The notes under the pieces: model-generated
Seen by the model: only the letters and a program-made list of their open reading frames with translations
Databases searched by the model: none
What the model was told of the DNA's origin: nothing
Shown: positions 22,495 through 33,308 of the stretch, in pieces
How positions within the stretch are numbered: the stretch's first letter is position 1
Layout: every line of letters begins with the position of its first letter
Assembly: GCF_000001735.4 (NCBI RefSeq)
Contig: NC_003074.8
Location: forward strand, 15,011,261-15,075,260
Direction of reading: 5' to 3'
Length of the DNA: 64,000 bases
Source: Arabidopsis thaliana
Taxonomy: Eukaryota > Streptophyta > Magnoliopsida > Brassicales > Brassicaceae
Position numbers and translations under genes: made by a program

Positions 22495-23448
22495 CAGCTA
22501 AGGATCGAGGAGGCTCGGGAATCTACAACACCAACTCCCGATCCGGTAGTCTTAATCTGCCTTGACGACGAAAAGCCCGAGCGATGCATAGAAATCGGCG
22601 GAGATCTAGGAGAAGAACTAACAGCTGAACTCACTGCCTTCCTCAAAGAAAACGTCAATACATTCGCCTGGTCCCCAGAAGATTTACCCGGAGTAAGTGT
22701 TGACATCGTATCGCACGAGCTCAACATCGATCCGACTTTCAAACCCATCAAGCAAAAGAGGAAAAAATTGGGTCGGGAGCGAGCAGAAGCCGTGAAAGCC
22801 GAGGTAGAGAAATTATTGAGGATCGGATCCATCACCGAGGCAAAATGTCCCGATTGGATCGCAAACCCGGTCGTAGTAAAAAAGAAAAATGGCAAATGGA
22901 GAGTCTGCGTAGATTTCACAGACCTTAACAAAGCCTGCCCGAAAGACAGCTTCCCATTACCACACATCGATCGCCTCGTAGAATCAACTTTTGGAAACAA
23001 GCTACTGTCATTCATGGACGCTTTCGCTGGTTACAACCAGATCATGATGAACCTCGAAGATCAAGAAAAAACCGCTTTTTACACAGAACAAGGCATCTTT
23101 TGTTACCGAGTGATGCCCTTCGGACTCAAGAACGCCGGGGCAACCTATCAGCGCTTCGTCAACAAAATCTTCGCATTACAGATTGGGAAGACAATGGAAG
23201 TTTACATCGACGACATGTTGGTGAAATCTATGACAGAGAAAGATCACATATCCCATTTACGCGAATGTTTCAAGCAGCTTAACCGCTACAACGTCAAGCT
23301 CAATCCTGCAAAGTGCCGCTTCAGAGTAAGATCCGGCGAGTTCCTCGGATACCTAGTCACGCACCGCGGCATCGAGGCAAATCCAAACAAATCGAGGCAT
23401 TGTTGGGAATGGCGTCACCTCAGAACAAGCGAGAAGTGCAGCGCCTAA
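22495..23448 (+). pseudogene. Reverse transcriptase (Tat element)
   Basis: The frame continues from the TAG at 22492. RT landmarks are seen in order: WIANPVVVKKKNGKWRVCVDF, DLNKACPKDSFPLPHID, FMDAFAGYNQI, MPFGLKNAGATYQR and the catalytic YIDDM (about 23202-23216). All fingers-palm motifs look intact. A single-base deletion near 23388 throws the frame into a stop at 23446-23448. The true frame continues with the RNase H connection (EALLGMASPQNKREVQRLTG). Confidence 0.9.
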
Positions 23449-24420
23449 CCGGAAGAGTTGCGGTCCTTAACCGTTTCATCTCTCGCTCAACTGACAAATG
23501 CTTAGCCTTTTACGATGTGCTTCGGGGAAACAAAAAGTTCGAATGGATGACCCGATGCGAATAAGCTTTTCAGGAACTCAAGAAGTACCTGGCAACTCCA
23601 CCCATCCTCGCAAAACTCGTAATCGGAGAACCACTATACTTGTATGTTGCCGTATCGGATACTGCGGTCAGCGGAGTGTTAGTCCCAGAAGACAGAGGCG
23701 AGTAGAAACCGATTTTTTACGTCTCGCAGACTTTCACCAACGCGGAATCTCGCTATCCGCAAATGGAAAAACTTGGTTTAGCAGTCGTAATGTCAGCTCG
23801 GAAGCTGCGACCCTACTTCCAATCCCATTCCATCATAATAATGGGATCCATGCCACTCCGCGCCATCTTACACAATCCAAGCCAATCAGGACGTCTGGCT
23901 AAGTGGGCAATCGAGCTCAGCGAATACGACATCGAGTATCGGAACAAAACATGTGCAAAGTCCCAGGTCCAAGCCGATTTTATTGTCGAACTGCCCACCT
24001 AGGAGGCCCGGGAAAATCCGCTCGACACAACTTGGCTTCTACACGTAGACGGCTTGTCATCGAAGCAAGGCTCGGGTGTAGGCATCCGCCTCACCTCACC
24101 AACAGGAGAGGTCCTCAAGCAGTCATTTAGATTAAACTTCGAGGCTACCAACAATGTGGTCAAGTATAAATCGCTCGTTGCCGGACTTAATCTAGCTCGG
24201 GGACTAAAGATAGGAAAAATCCGAGCTTTTTGCGACTCCCAGCTCGTCGCGAATCAATTCAACGGAGAATACACAGCTCGGGACGAAAAGATGGAAGCCT
24301 ACCTGATTCATGTTCAAAATCTAGCGAAGAATTTCGACGAATTCGAGTTAACAAGGATTCCACGAGGAGAAAATACATCGGCTGATGCCCTGGCTGCTCT
24401 AGCCTCAACATCTGACCCGA
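23390..24420 (+). pseudogene. Dual RNase H region (Tat element)
   Basis: Two RNase H domains follow the RT. The first (about 23560-24000) is the Ty3-type domain, with FYVSQTFTNAESRYPQMEKL and an SEYDIEY...QVQADFIVEL tail. The second (about 24040-24420) begins LHVDGLSSKQGSGVGI, contains FCDSQLVANQF and ends in RGENTSADALAALAS, as in plant-type extra RNase H domains. In Tat elements the first domain is thought to be degenerate and the second functional. In-frame stops are TAA at about 23561 and TAG at about 23703 and 24000. A second RNase H is the strongest evidence for Tat lineage. Confidence 0.88.
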
Positions 24421-25783
24421 GCCTGAAAAGAGTCATCCCGGTGGAATTCATTGAGAAGCCAAGTATTGAGCTCGGCAAAGAAGAACACGTCCTCCCAATA
24501 CATATCAGCGCGGATCAAGACGACCTAGATGACTGCAACTCAGAATGGATGGAACCCATCATAAGCTATATATCCAAAGGGAAATTGCCCTCGGACAAAT
24601 GGAAAGCTCGGAAATTCAAAGCTCAGGTTGCACGTTTCGTTCTAGTAGATGCAAAACTTTACAAGTGGCGATTATCCGGGCCCTTGATGACATGCGTGGA
24701 AGGAGTAGCGATTTGCAAGATCATGAAGGAAATTCACGGTGGCTCGTGCGGAAATCATTCCGGGGGAAGAGCTTTAGCCATTAAAATAAAACGCCAAGGA
24801 TTTTTCTGGCCGACAATGATCAAAGACTGCGAAAATTTTTCAAAACGATGCAAAAAATGTCAAAGGCATGCGCCAACAATCCATCAGCCGGCCGAGCTCT
24901 AGTCATCAATCGCCTCGCCGTATCCATTCATGCGATGGTCAATGGATATAATTGGACCAATGCATCCCTCGAAGCAGAAAAACTAGTTCTCGTCCTGACC
25001 AACTATTTCTCTAAGTGGATAGAGGCCGAATCTTACGCCAGCATAAAGGACGCTCAAGTCAAGAACTTTGTGTGGAAACATATCCTATGTCGCCACGGGA
25101 TACCTTATGAGATCGTTACGGATAACGGCTCGCAGTTTATATCGACCCGCTTCCAAGGCTTCTGTGATAAATGGGGAATTCGACTTAGCAAGGCAACACC
25201 ACGATATCCCCAAGGAAACGGCCAAGCCGAGGCCGCCAACAAAACAATCCTCGACGGATTGAAAAAACGGCTCGATGCTAAAAAGGGCTCGTGGTCCGAC
25301 GAACTCGAAGGTGTTCTATGATCGCACCGGACAACTCCTCGCCGAGCCATAGGAGAAACCCCTTTCGCCTTAGTCTACGGAACGGAATGCGTAATTCCAG
25401 CCGAAATGATAGTACTGAGCCTACGGCGAAGTCTATCTCCCGAGAACGATCCTGATAATACTCAGAGGCTCCTCGACGAACTCGATCTAATCGATGAACG
25501 AAGAGATTCAGCCTTGGTTCGCATACAAAATTATCAGAATGAAACGGCTCGTCATTATAACTCAAACGTTCGACAGCGGAGATTACACGAAGGAGATCGG
25601 GTTCTCCGAAAAGTTTTTCGGAACACCGCCGAACCGAACGCTGGAAAGCTCGGGACAAATTGGGAAGGGCCATATCTGATCTCTAAGGTCATCCGACCCG
25701 GAGTATATGAGCTCGCCGACCTAAACGGCAAAGCCGTTCCAAGATCCTGGAACGCAATGCACCTAAGGAAGTACTATTACTAA
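24421..25783 (+). pseudogene. Integrase (Tat element)
   Basis: The N-terminal HHCC zinc domain is present (IHGGSCGNH...CKKCQRH, about 24730-24870). The catalytic core shows the second Asp in IVTDNGSQF (about 25109-25135) and the Glu in [13 protein letters not shown]. The first Asp, in MDIIGP, exists only in another frame (about 24943-24960), so two frameshifts disrupt the core. A TGA at 25319-25321 replaces the expected Trp in VLWSHRTTP. The C-terminal part runs to the natural stop at 25781-25783. Integrase inserts the DNA copy. This one is inactive. Confidence 0.88.
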
Positions 25784-26352
25784 ATCCAAGGTGACAAAAC
25801 TTGAACTACGAGGTGGCTTGATCCCTGAAAAGGGTACGTAGGCAGCTCGTCTTTAGACGAGTTCAGCTACCCCCCATTAAAAAGGGGGGGAGTGGGTCCG
25901 TATATCCATACTCCCATTTATCATCTTGTAAGTTTTTAACTTTGGTGATAAATAAAAATCAATTCACAATTTCTGAACGTATTGAACAATATGATGAGCG
26001 ACTGCTCGGAGTATCTTTTATGCCTGCTCGGCAACAGTGCGCTATACAAATAACGAGATAAAATCTATCAGATAACCTCTGATCAGAAATTTCATCTTCA
26101 GATACCCGGTTATACTATAAACGCCGGTATTCTAGCTCATTTCTAAACGCTGAAAATGAATCGGATCGGGTCGCAACCGAAATGTTTAATTCCAAAATCC
26201 AACTGTACTTATCAGAAAAAGGTTCGGATTTAAATAAAGATCGAAAACTTCGGAATTGATTAATGGATAAAGCCATCCAGGCATGAATTCATAGGTTCTA
26301 AACAAGGGATAAAGCCATCCAGGCACAAAAGTAAAAAGAAAATCATCAAAGT
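25784..26352 (+). other. Tat element spacer with internal G-rich tract/hairpin
   Basis: This non-coding stretch follows pol. At 25870-25890 six C residues and seven G residues flank ATTAAAAA, giving a strong hairpin or an internal polypurine-like tract (AAAAAGGGGGGGAGTGGG). The rest shows no gene. The antisense gene's stop codon begins at 26353-26355 on the minus strand. Confidence 0.65.
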
Positions 26353-26385
26353 TTATTCTTGAGGCTCGGAAGGAAGGACATCAGC
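26353..26385 (-). pseudogene. Last codons of Tat antisense gene, left of the nested element
   Basis: On the minus strand this reads ADVLPSEPQE then TAA (26355-26353). It continues, in frame and without a missing or extra base, the antisense gene that breaks off at 33309 on the other side of the nested element. It therefore marks the original 3' end of that gene. Confidence 0.7.
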
Positions 26386-27575
26386 AGCCATAAGCTCGGA
26401 CAAAGGGGAAATCATGCGACCTAAGCTAGGATCGTAAAGAAATCAGCTGGGCCAGCTCGCCCAAAGCTCAAGCTAAGCTGGAAGGAGTGACGGTTACTCA
26501 GGTCGAGTTACAGTCCAGCTCGGGCAGCTGGACGAGTGACGGTTGAGCTCGAGGTAGCTGGACGAGTGACGGTTGAGCTCGAGGTAGCTGGACGAGTGAC
26601 GGACTAGCTGGGCGGTTATGGGCGAAGAGATACAACTCCTCAGAAAGGTGCAACTCTTCGGAAGGGCGCAACTCTTCGGAAAGGTGCAACTTTTCGGAAA
26701 GGTGCAAGGAACGGATGTGTTGATTCGGGAAGCATCCATTCGCCCCCTATATAACGAAGGGCGCCCAGGACCATTCCACTCACCACAACACACCGAAAAC
26801 ACAAGAAACTCATCATTAAAACTCTCTCCCTCTTGGGAGAATAAATAGTCTTAGGATTCGGTAGCCGGGCTGTGGCCGGCAATAAAGAAGGAGGGTCGGA
26901 TCGACCAAAGGAAGGTGAGGGCTCCTAGACTTTGAGTCTAAGGGTTCTAGGATGTGAGTTAGTAGTCGGATCCTTGAAAGGATTGACTAGTGGGCTGGGT
27001 AGTATCCGAGTCATGTGCATCCTACACAAGACTCGGTCCGGGTAGGGATCGGCTGAGGCGGGGACGCGACTCGGCGGAGGACCGGCGGGTCTTAACTGAC
27101 CTGCCGAGAATCGGCCGGACTGATGCGCGATCTTCCCCTCTCTGAATCCTCTCCACGGATCCGAGTAGTGTATGGCATATAGAGCATTGCATGGACTTGC
27201 ATATGACTAAGTAAATGAGATTACTTATGGCTCAATGACTTTCAGGAACGAATGGTGATCGTGGGAAGGACTTGGCTTAGGCGCGAGAGACTCAAGACCG
27301 GGATGATGGGTGGTGATAGTTCGGATAGTTTAGGGATCGATTATATGACTTGTAATAGCTTATATGCAAACTCATAGGTTGTATCGAATCCTTTGCTTAA
27401 TCAATAAAGTATCCAGTTGTTTGTTTACTCTATTCGTCTCATATATTGAATCACGGAATCATATGGAACGGATTAGACTAGGAAAGAACCTCATAAACGG
27501 TTAGGGCTGAGTCACTTAGTGGCTTGGGTCGAGAGAACTCGTCCGGACTTAGGCAGTCCTGATCGGGGCCTTTCA
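26386..27575 (+). repeat. 5' LTR of nested element, truncated
   Basis: It aligns with 32117-33308 of the 3' LTR, so the first 87 bases are missing. It contains a 30-bp subrepeat (starts 26526, 26556, 26586; unit begins AGCTGGACGAGTGACGG) and an 18-bp subrepeat (starts 26633, 26651, 26669, 26687; CAACTCTTCGGAAAGGTG). TATATAA at 26748-26754 is the likely promoter. Confidence 0.88.
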
Positions 27576-27577
27576 AG

Positions 27578-27590
27578 TTGGTATCAGAGC
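27578..27590 (+). promoter_or_regulatory. Primer-binding site of nested element
   Basis: TTGGTATCAGAGC lies two bases after the LTR end and is complementary to the 3' end of initiator methionine tRNA. Confidence 0.85.
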
Positions 27591-27724
27591 ATGCTTGGTT
27601 CTAGGACTAGGTGTTGGGTTAAGGGGTATCACCACTCGTCGGCTTGAGAATCTCGCGGTAGTTGTTCTTTACTCTTTTGCGATTTTACTAGGAGTTATGT
27701 GGATTAACTTTGGAGGTTTCGCAG

Positions 27725-29056
27725 ATGGGTAAGAGCAGCAAAATGGGAAAGAGTAAGAAGGACAAGGGCATTGTCGAGGATACTTTGGTTGAGGAGGAAA
27801 CGATGATCAACGAGAAAACCAGAGTCGGGACGATGCTCGATGGGACAGACTCGGCCGGACTTGAGGCCGGGAAGAAGTCCATAAATGAGGAAGCACCGGA
27901 GAGTAGCGGTGCAAGGGACAGCACGGATAACCGGAACAATACTCCAACGGCCCAAGAACAGTGGGATTTGATGAAAGGAATGATGGCGCAACTAGCCACA
28001 TTAACCAAGGCCGTTGTAGCAGATCCGGTGGTCAAAAGAGTGGATAACCAAAAGGACGATGATTCGGAAGTTGTGGAAGTGAATCCGCAACCGAATCATG
28101 GGCGGAAAAGGGGAGACTATCTGAGTCTTCTCGAACATGTCTCAAGGCTGGGCACGAGACACTTCATGGGCAGTACGGACCCGATTATGGCCGATGAGTG
28201 GAGGAGTAGACTCAAGAGGAACTTCAAGTCTACCCGCTGCCCTGAGGATTACCAAAGGGACATTGCGGTCCACTTCCTTGAAGGAGACGCCCATAAATGG
28301 TGGTTAACCATCCAGAAACGCAGAGGGAACGAGGTCCGGTCCTTTGCGAATTTCGAAGACGAGTTTAACAAGAAGTACTTTCCACCGGAGGCTTGGGATA
28401 GGCTTGAATGTGCGTACCTCGACCTAGTTCAAGGGAACCGAATGGTGCGTGAATATGATGAGGAATTTAACCGCCTAAGGCGTTATGTGGGACGTGAACT
28501 TGAGGAGGAACAAGCTCAAGTGCGCCAATTTATCCGTGGACTAAAGATAGAGATCCGCAACCATTGTTTGGTCTGGACATTCAACTCGGTTTCTGAATTG
28601 GTTGAAAGGACAGCAATGATTGAGGAAGGGATCGAGGAGGAGAGGTACTTGAATCGAGAGAAAGCACCGATCCGGAACAATCAATCCACCAAACCCGCAG
28701 ATAAGAAAAGGAAATTTGACAAGGTGGATAACACCAAGTCCGATGCTAAGACCGGGGAATGTGTGACCTGTGGTAAGAGCCACAACGGAACTTGCTGGAA
28801 GGCCATAGGTGCATGTGACCGGTGTGGAAGCAAGGACCATGCGATCCAAAGTTGCCCGAGAATGGAACCAGGACAGTCCAAGGTTCTCGGTGAAGAGACA
28901 AGGACTTGTTTCTATTGCGGAAAGACTGGACATCTAAAGCGAGAGTGCCCTAAGTTGACTGCGGAGAAGCAGGCCGGACAAAGGGACAATCGCGGGGGCA
29001 ACGGACTGCCGCCTCCCCCAAAGCGGCAAGCCGTGGCACCGCGAGTTTATGAGTAG
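27725..29056 (+). pseudogene. Gag of nested element
   Basis: The open frame starts at the ATG at 27725. After a Lys/Glu-rich N-terminus comes the Retrotrans_gag capsid domain (about 28180-28560: ADEWRSRL..., HFLEGDAHKWW, FANFEDEFNKKYFP). Two zinc knuckles follow (CVTCGKSHNGTC and CDRCGSKDHAIQSC, about 28762-28857), and a third, CFYCGKTGHLKREC, at 28909-28950. The gene is intact as far as its stop at 29054-29056. Protease lies in another frame that overlaps its end, so the original Gag-Pol was either shifted by mutation or needed a frameshift. Confidence 0.88.
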
Positions 29057-30002
29057 TCGGAGGAAGCTAACGATGCCGGAAACTTCAGGGCGATCACTGG
29101 TACGTTCTCACAACTCCCTATTCATTATTTCAATAACTGCATTTGCATTGCATCATGCATATGGGAAAGGGGAGGTACTCAGCATTCTAAGGGAATGTGT
29201 AGGGACCTTGAGAGTAGGTGACGTAGTAACGCACACTCTATTTGATTCTGGGGCTACACATTATTTTGTTAGTCCAGAATTGGTTGAAACAGGTGGATTC
29301 AGGAAAGAACCAAACACCGATTATGGAATGGTACGAGCGGCCGGCGGACAGGCAATGTATCCGACCGGATTTGTTCGGGGTATCTCGGTTGTAGTGAACG
29401 GTGTCAATATGCCCGCGGTCCTAATCATTGTTCCACTAAAGAAACATGATGTTATCTTAGGGATGGACTGGTTGGGGAAGTACAAGGCTCACATAGATTG
29501 TCACCGAGGACGTATACAATTCGAGAGGGACGAGGGTATGTTAAAATTCCAAGGAATAAGAACAACCTCGGGAAGCTTGGTAATCTCGGCAATCCAGGCT
29601 GAAAGGATGCTCGGGAATGGATGTGAGGCATATTTAGCCACGATCACAACCAAGGAAGTGGGGGCGAGTGCGGAGTTGAAAGACATTCCGATCGTCAACG
29701 AGTTCTTGGACGTGTTTGCGGCCGTTAGTGGTGTACCACCGGACCGGTCAGACGCGTTCACGATAGAAGTCGAGCTCGGGACAACCTCCATATCTAAAGC
29801 TCCGTACCGGATGGCACCCGCAGAAATGGCGGAGCTAAAGAAACAATTGGAGGAGTTGCTGGATAAAGGATTCATCAGGCCGAGTAGCTCACCATGGGGT
29901 GCGCCGGTTCTGTTTGTGAAAAAGAAAGATGGTAGCTTTAGGCTATGCATCGACTATGACTTGACTGACCGGAAAAGACACCGCATTCAACTGGTCGGAT
30001 GA
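29049..30002 (+). pseudogene. Protease and RT N-terminus of nested element; RT core deleted
   Basis: The retropepsin active site is [14 protein letters not shown] (about 29232-29273), followed by [17 protein letters not shown]. The RT begins with [20 protein letters not shown] and [19 protein letters not shown], and then stops abruptly near 29958. The next recognisable sequence ([17 protein letters not shown]) belongs to the RT-RNase H connection. The palm with the catalytic YxDD and the thumb are therefore missing, an internal deletion of roughly 190 codons judged from family length. The junction also shifts the frame, giving the stop at 30000-30002. Confidence 0.88.
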
Positions 30003-30795
30003 GTGCGAGAAAAGCTTCCTGGAGTTAAAGGCCATGTTGACTAACGCACCGGTATTGGTCTTACCGGAGGAAGGTGAGCCCTATACGGTTTATACGGACG
30101 CATCAATAGTGGGACTAGAATGCGTACTGATGCAAAAGGGGAGTGTTATCGCATACGCATCAAGGCAATTGCGGAAACATGAGAAGAACTACCCTACGCA
30201 TGATTTGGAAATGGCCGCGGTAGTATTTGCCTTGAAGATTTGGCGATCATACTTGTATGGTGCTAAAGTTCAAATCTATACTGACCACAAAAACCTAAAG
30301 TACATATTCACCCAGCCGGAGTTGAATCTAAGGCAAAGAAGGTGGATGGAACTTGTGGCGGATTACGACTTGGACATAGCGTACCATCCGGGCAAGGCCA
30401 ATCTAGTCGCCGACGCCCTGAGTAGGAGGCGCTCGGAAGTTGAGGCGGAACGGAGCCAAGTGGACTTGGTTAACATGATGGGGACATTGCATGTGAATGC
30501 CTTGTCTAAAGAAGTTGAACCCTTAGGGTTGGGAGCCGCCGATCAGGCCGACCTGCTTAGTAGGATCCGGCTGGCTCAGGAACGGGACAAGGAGATAAAA
30601 GGATGGGCACTAAACAACAAGACCGAGTACCAAACCTCGAACAATGGTACAATCGTGGTGAACGGTCGAGTATGTGTGCCGAACGATAGGGCATTAAAGG
30701 AGGAGATCCTAAGAGAGGCGCATCAATCAAAGTTCTCAATCCATCCTGGGTTGAACCAAATGTACCGCGACCTTAAAGGTACTACCATTGGGTAG
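30003..30795 (+). pseudogene. RNase H and integrase zinc domain start, nested element
   Basis: The Ty3-type RNase H is recognisable from [16 protein letters not shown] through [31 protein letters not shown] and ADALSRR (about 30085-30430). After a linker the integrase HHCC domain begins ([14 protein letters not shown]). A single-base loss near 30782 then shifts the frame to the stop at 30793-30795; the other frame continues with the expected [11 protein letters not shown] and CPTCQ. Confidence 0.88.
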
Positions 30796-31880
30796 GAATG
30801 AAGAAAGACGTGGCCAGATGGGTGGCCAATTGCCCGACTTGTCAACTGGTCAAGGCGGAGCATCAAGTACCAAGTGGGTTGTTATAAAACCTACCTATAC
30901 CGGAATGGAAGTGGGACCACATAACGATGGACTTCGTCACTAGACTGCCAACGGGGATCAAGTCCAAACACAATGCGATATGGGTTGTGGTAGACCGATT
31001 GACTAAGTCTGCGCACTTCATGGCGATCTCGGATAAGGATGGAGCAGAAATCATTGCCGAGAAGTATATAGACGAGATCGTGCGGTTACATGGGATTCCG
31101 GTTAGTATAGTGTCAGACCGAGACACAAGATTCACGTCAAAGTTTTGGAAGGCTTTTCAAAAGGCCTTAGGAACTCGAGTGAACTTAAGTACTGCCTATC
31201 ACCCACAGACGGACGGACAGTCCGAACGAACGATTCAAACCCTCGAGGACATGTTGAGGGCATGCGTCTTGGATTGGGGAGGAAACTGGGAGAAATATCT
31301 AAGGTTAGTAGAGTTTGCATACAATAATAGTTTTCAAGCTACTATTGGTATGTCTCCCTATGAGGCGTTGTATGGCCGAGCTTGTAGAACACCGTTGTGT
31401 TGGACGCCCGTGGGCGAACGTCGGTTGTTTGGACCTACGATCGTGGATGAAACCATGGAGAGAATGAAGTTCTTAAAAATCAAGTTAAAGGAAGCCCAAG
31501 ATCGACAGAAAAGCTACGCCAACAAACGTCGAAAGGAATTGGAATTCCAAGTAGGAGATTTGGTGTACTTAAAGGCAATGACCTACAAAAGGGCAGGGCG
31601 ATCCACCTCAAGGAAAAAGTTAAGCCCAAGGTATGTTGGCCCGTACAAGGTGATCGAACGAGTAGGGGCGGTGGCATACAAACTTGACCTTCCTCCAAAA
31701 CTAAATGTGTTTTACAACGTCTTCCATGTGTCACAATTACGGAAGTGTTTAAGTGATCAAGAAGAAAGCATGGAAGATGTACCTCCCGGGTTAAAGGAGA
31801 ACATGACGGTGGAAGCATGGCCGGTACGGATCATGGACCGAATGACGAAAGGTACTCGGGAAAATCAAGGGATTTGTTAA
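30796..31880 (+). pseudogene. Integrase of nested element
   Basis: The HHCC Cys pair (CPTC, about 30834-30845) is followed by an in-frame TAA at 30885-30887. The core is otherwise intact: the first Asp in MDFVTRLP (30927), the second in IVSDRDTRF, and the Glu in TDGQSERTIQ. The GPF-type C-terminal domain follows (GPYKVIERVGAVAYKLDLP). The frame ends at 31878-31880 by a small shift inside the chromodomain-like tail. Confidence 0.88.
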
Positions 31881-32053
31881 AAGTCTTGTGGAATTGTGGA
31901 GGCCGTGAAGAATACACTTGGGAAACCGAGAATAAGATGAAGGCCAATTTTCCGGAGTGGTTCAAGGAGATGGGTAAAGATCAACTTGATGCGGATTCGA
32001 GGACGAATCCAATTCAAGGGGGGGAGACTTGTAACGCCCGCGATCCTCAATAG
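31817..32053 (+). pseudogene. Chromodomain-like integrase tail, nested element
   Basis: Two overlapping frames together show a chromodomain-like tail: PVRIMDRMTKGTR in the integrase frame, then KVLWNCGGREEYTWETENKM in this one. Chromoviral integrases use this module to target heterochromatin, and the element does sit in transposon-dense DNA. A frameshift near 31860 separates the two halves. The frame then runs through the polypurine tract into the LTR, so the last residues are not real. Confidence 0.7.
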
Positions 32054-33308
32054 GATCGTTGGCTAGGACTTGATCCAAAAGAAGAAGGTGGAGTCTCGGA
32101 CAAGTGAGAAGGAGCAAGCCATAAGCTCAGACAAAGGGGAAATCATGCGGGCTAAGCTAGGATCATAAAGAAATCAGCTGGGTCAGCTCGCCCAAAGCTT
32201 AAGTTCAGCTGGAAGGAGTGACGGTTACTCAGGTCGAGTTACAGTCCAGCTCGGGCAGCTGGACGAGTGACGGTTGAGCTCGAGGTAGCTGGACGAGTGA
32301 TGGTTGAGCTCGAGGTAGCTGGACGAGTGACGGACTAGCTGGGCGGTTATGGGCGAAGAGATACAACTCTTCGGAAAGGTGCAACTCTTCGGAAGGGCGC
32401 AACTCTTCGGAAAGGTTCAACTCTTCGGAAAGGTGCAAGGAACGGATGTGTTGATTCGGGAAGCATCCATTTGCCCCCTATATAAGGAAGGGCGCCCAGG
32501 ACCATTCCACTCACCACAACACACCGAAAACACAAGAAACTCACCATTAAAACTCTCTCCCTCTTGGGAGAATAAATAGTCTTAGGATTCGGTAGTCGGG
32601 CTGTGGCCGGCAATAAAGAAGGAGGGTCGGATCGACCTAAGGAAGGTAAGGGCTCCTAGACTTTGAGTCTAAGGGTTCTAGGATGTGAGTTAGTAGTCGG
32701 ATCCTTGAAAGGATCGATTAGAGGGCTTGGTAGTATCCGGGTCATGTGCATCCTATACAAGACTCGGTCCGGGTAGGGATCGGCTGAGGCGGGGACGCGG
32801 CTCGGCGGAGGACCGGTGGGTCTTAACTGACCTACCGAGAATCGGCGGGACTGATGCGCGATCTTCCCCTCTCTGAATCCTCTCTACTGATCCGAGTAGT
32901 GTATGGCATATAGAGCATTGCATGGACTTGCATATGACTAAGTAAATGAGATTACTTATGGCTCTATGACTTTCAGGAACGAATGGTGATCGTGGGAAGG
33001 ACTTGGCTTAAGCGCGAGAGACTCAAGACCGGGATGATGGGTGGTGATAGTTCGGATAGTCTAGGGATCGATTATATGACTTGTAATAGCTTATATGCAA
33101 ACTCATAGGTTGTATCAAATCCTTTGCTTAATCAATAAAGTATATCCCATTGTTTGTTTACTCTATTCGTCTCATATATTGAATCACGAAATCATATGGA
33201 ACAGATTAGACTAGGAAAGAACCTCATAAACGGTTAGGGCTGAATCACTTAGTGGCTTGGGTCGAGAGAACTCGTCCGGACTTAGGCAGTCCGGATCGGG
33301 GCCTTTCA
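32030..33308 (+). repeat. 3' LTR of nested element, complete
   Basis: It starts TGTAACGCCC after a polypurine tract (AAGGGGGGGAGACT, 32016-32029) and ends GGGGCCTTTCA. It has the same 30-bp and 18-bp subrepeats (18-bp copies at 32364, 32382, 32400, 32418) and TATATAA at 32479-32485. Confidence 0.9.

Larger units (their letters stand above)
26386..33308 (+). mobile_element. Nested chromovirus-type Ty3/Gypsy element (Tekay-like), 5' LTR truncated
   Basis: LTRs lie at 26386-27575 (lacking about 87 bases at its 5' end) and 32030-33308. The primer-binding site TTGGTATCAGAGC matches initiator tRNA-Met usage. Order is gag, protease, RT fragment, RNase H, integrase, chromodomain-like tail, then a polypurine tract. 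It lies inside the Tat antisense gene in the same orientation as the Tat pol. No target-site duplication remains on the left, consistent with a deletion across the 5' end. By eye the aligned LTR parts differ at roughly 45 positions (near 4%). RT is deleted and integrase has a frameshift and a stop, so it is dead. Confidence 0.9.

Noticed and set aside
26350..26400. Complete 5' LTR of the nested element starting with TGTAACGCCC
   Set aside because: That sequence is found only at 32030; the left copy begins 87 bases into the LTR.
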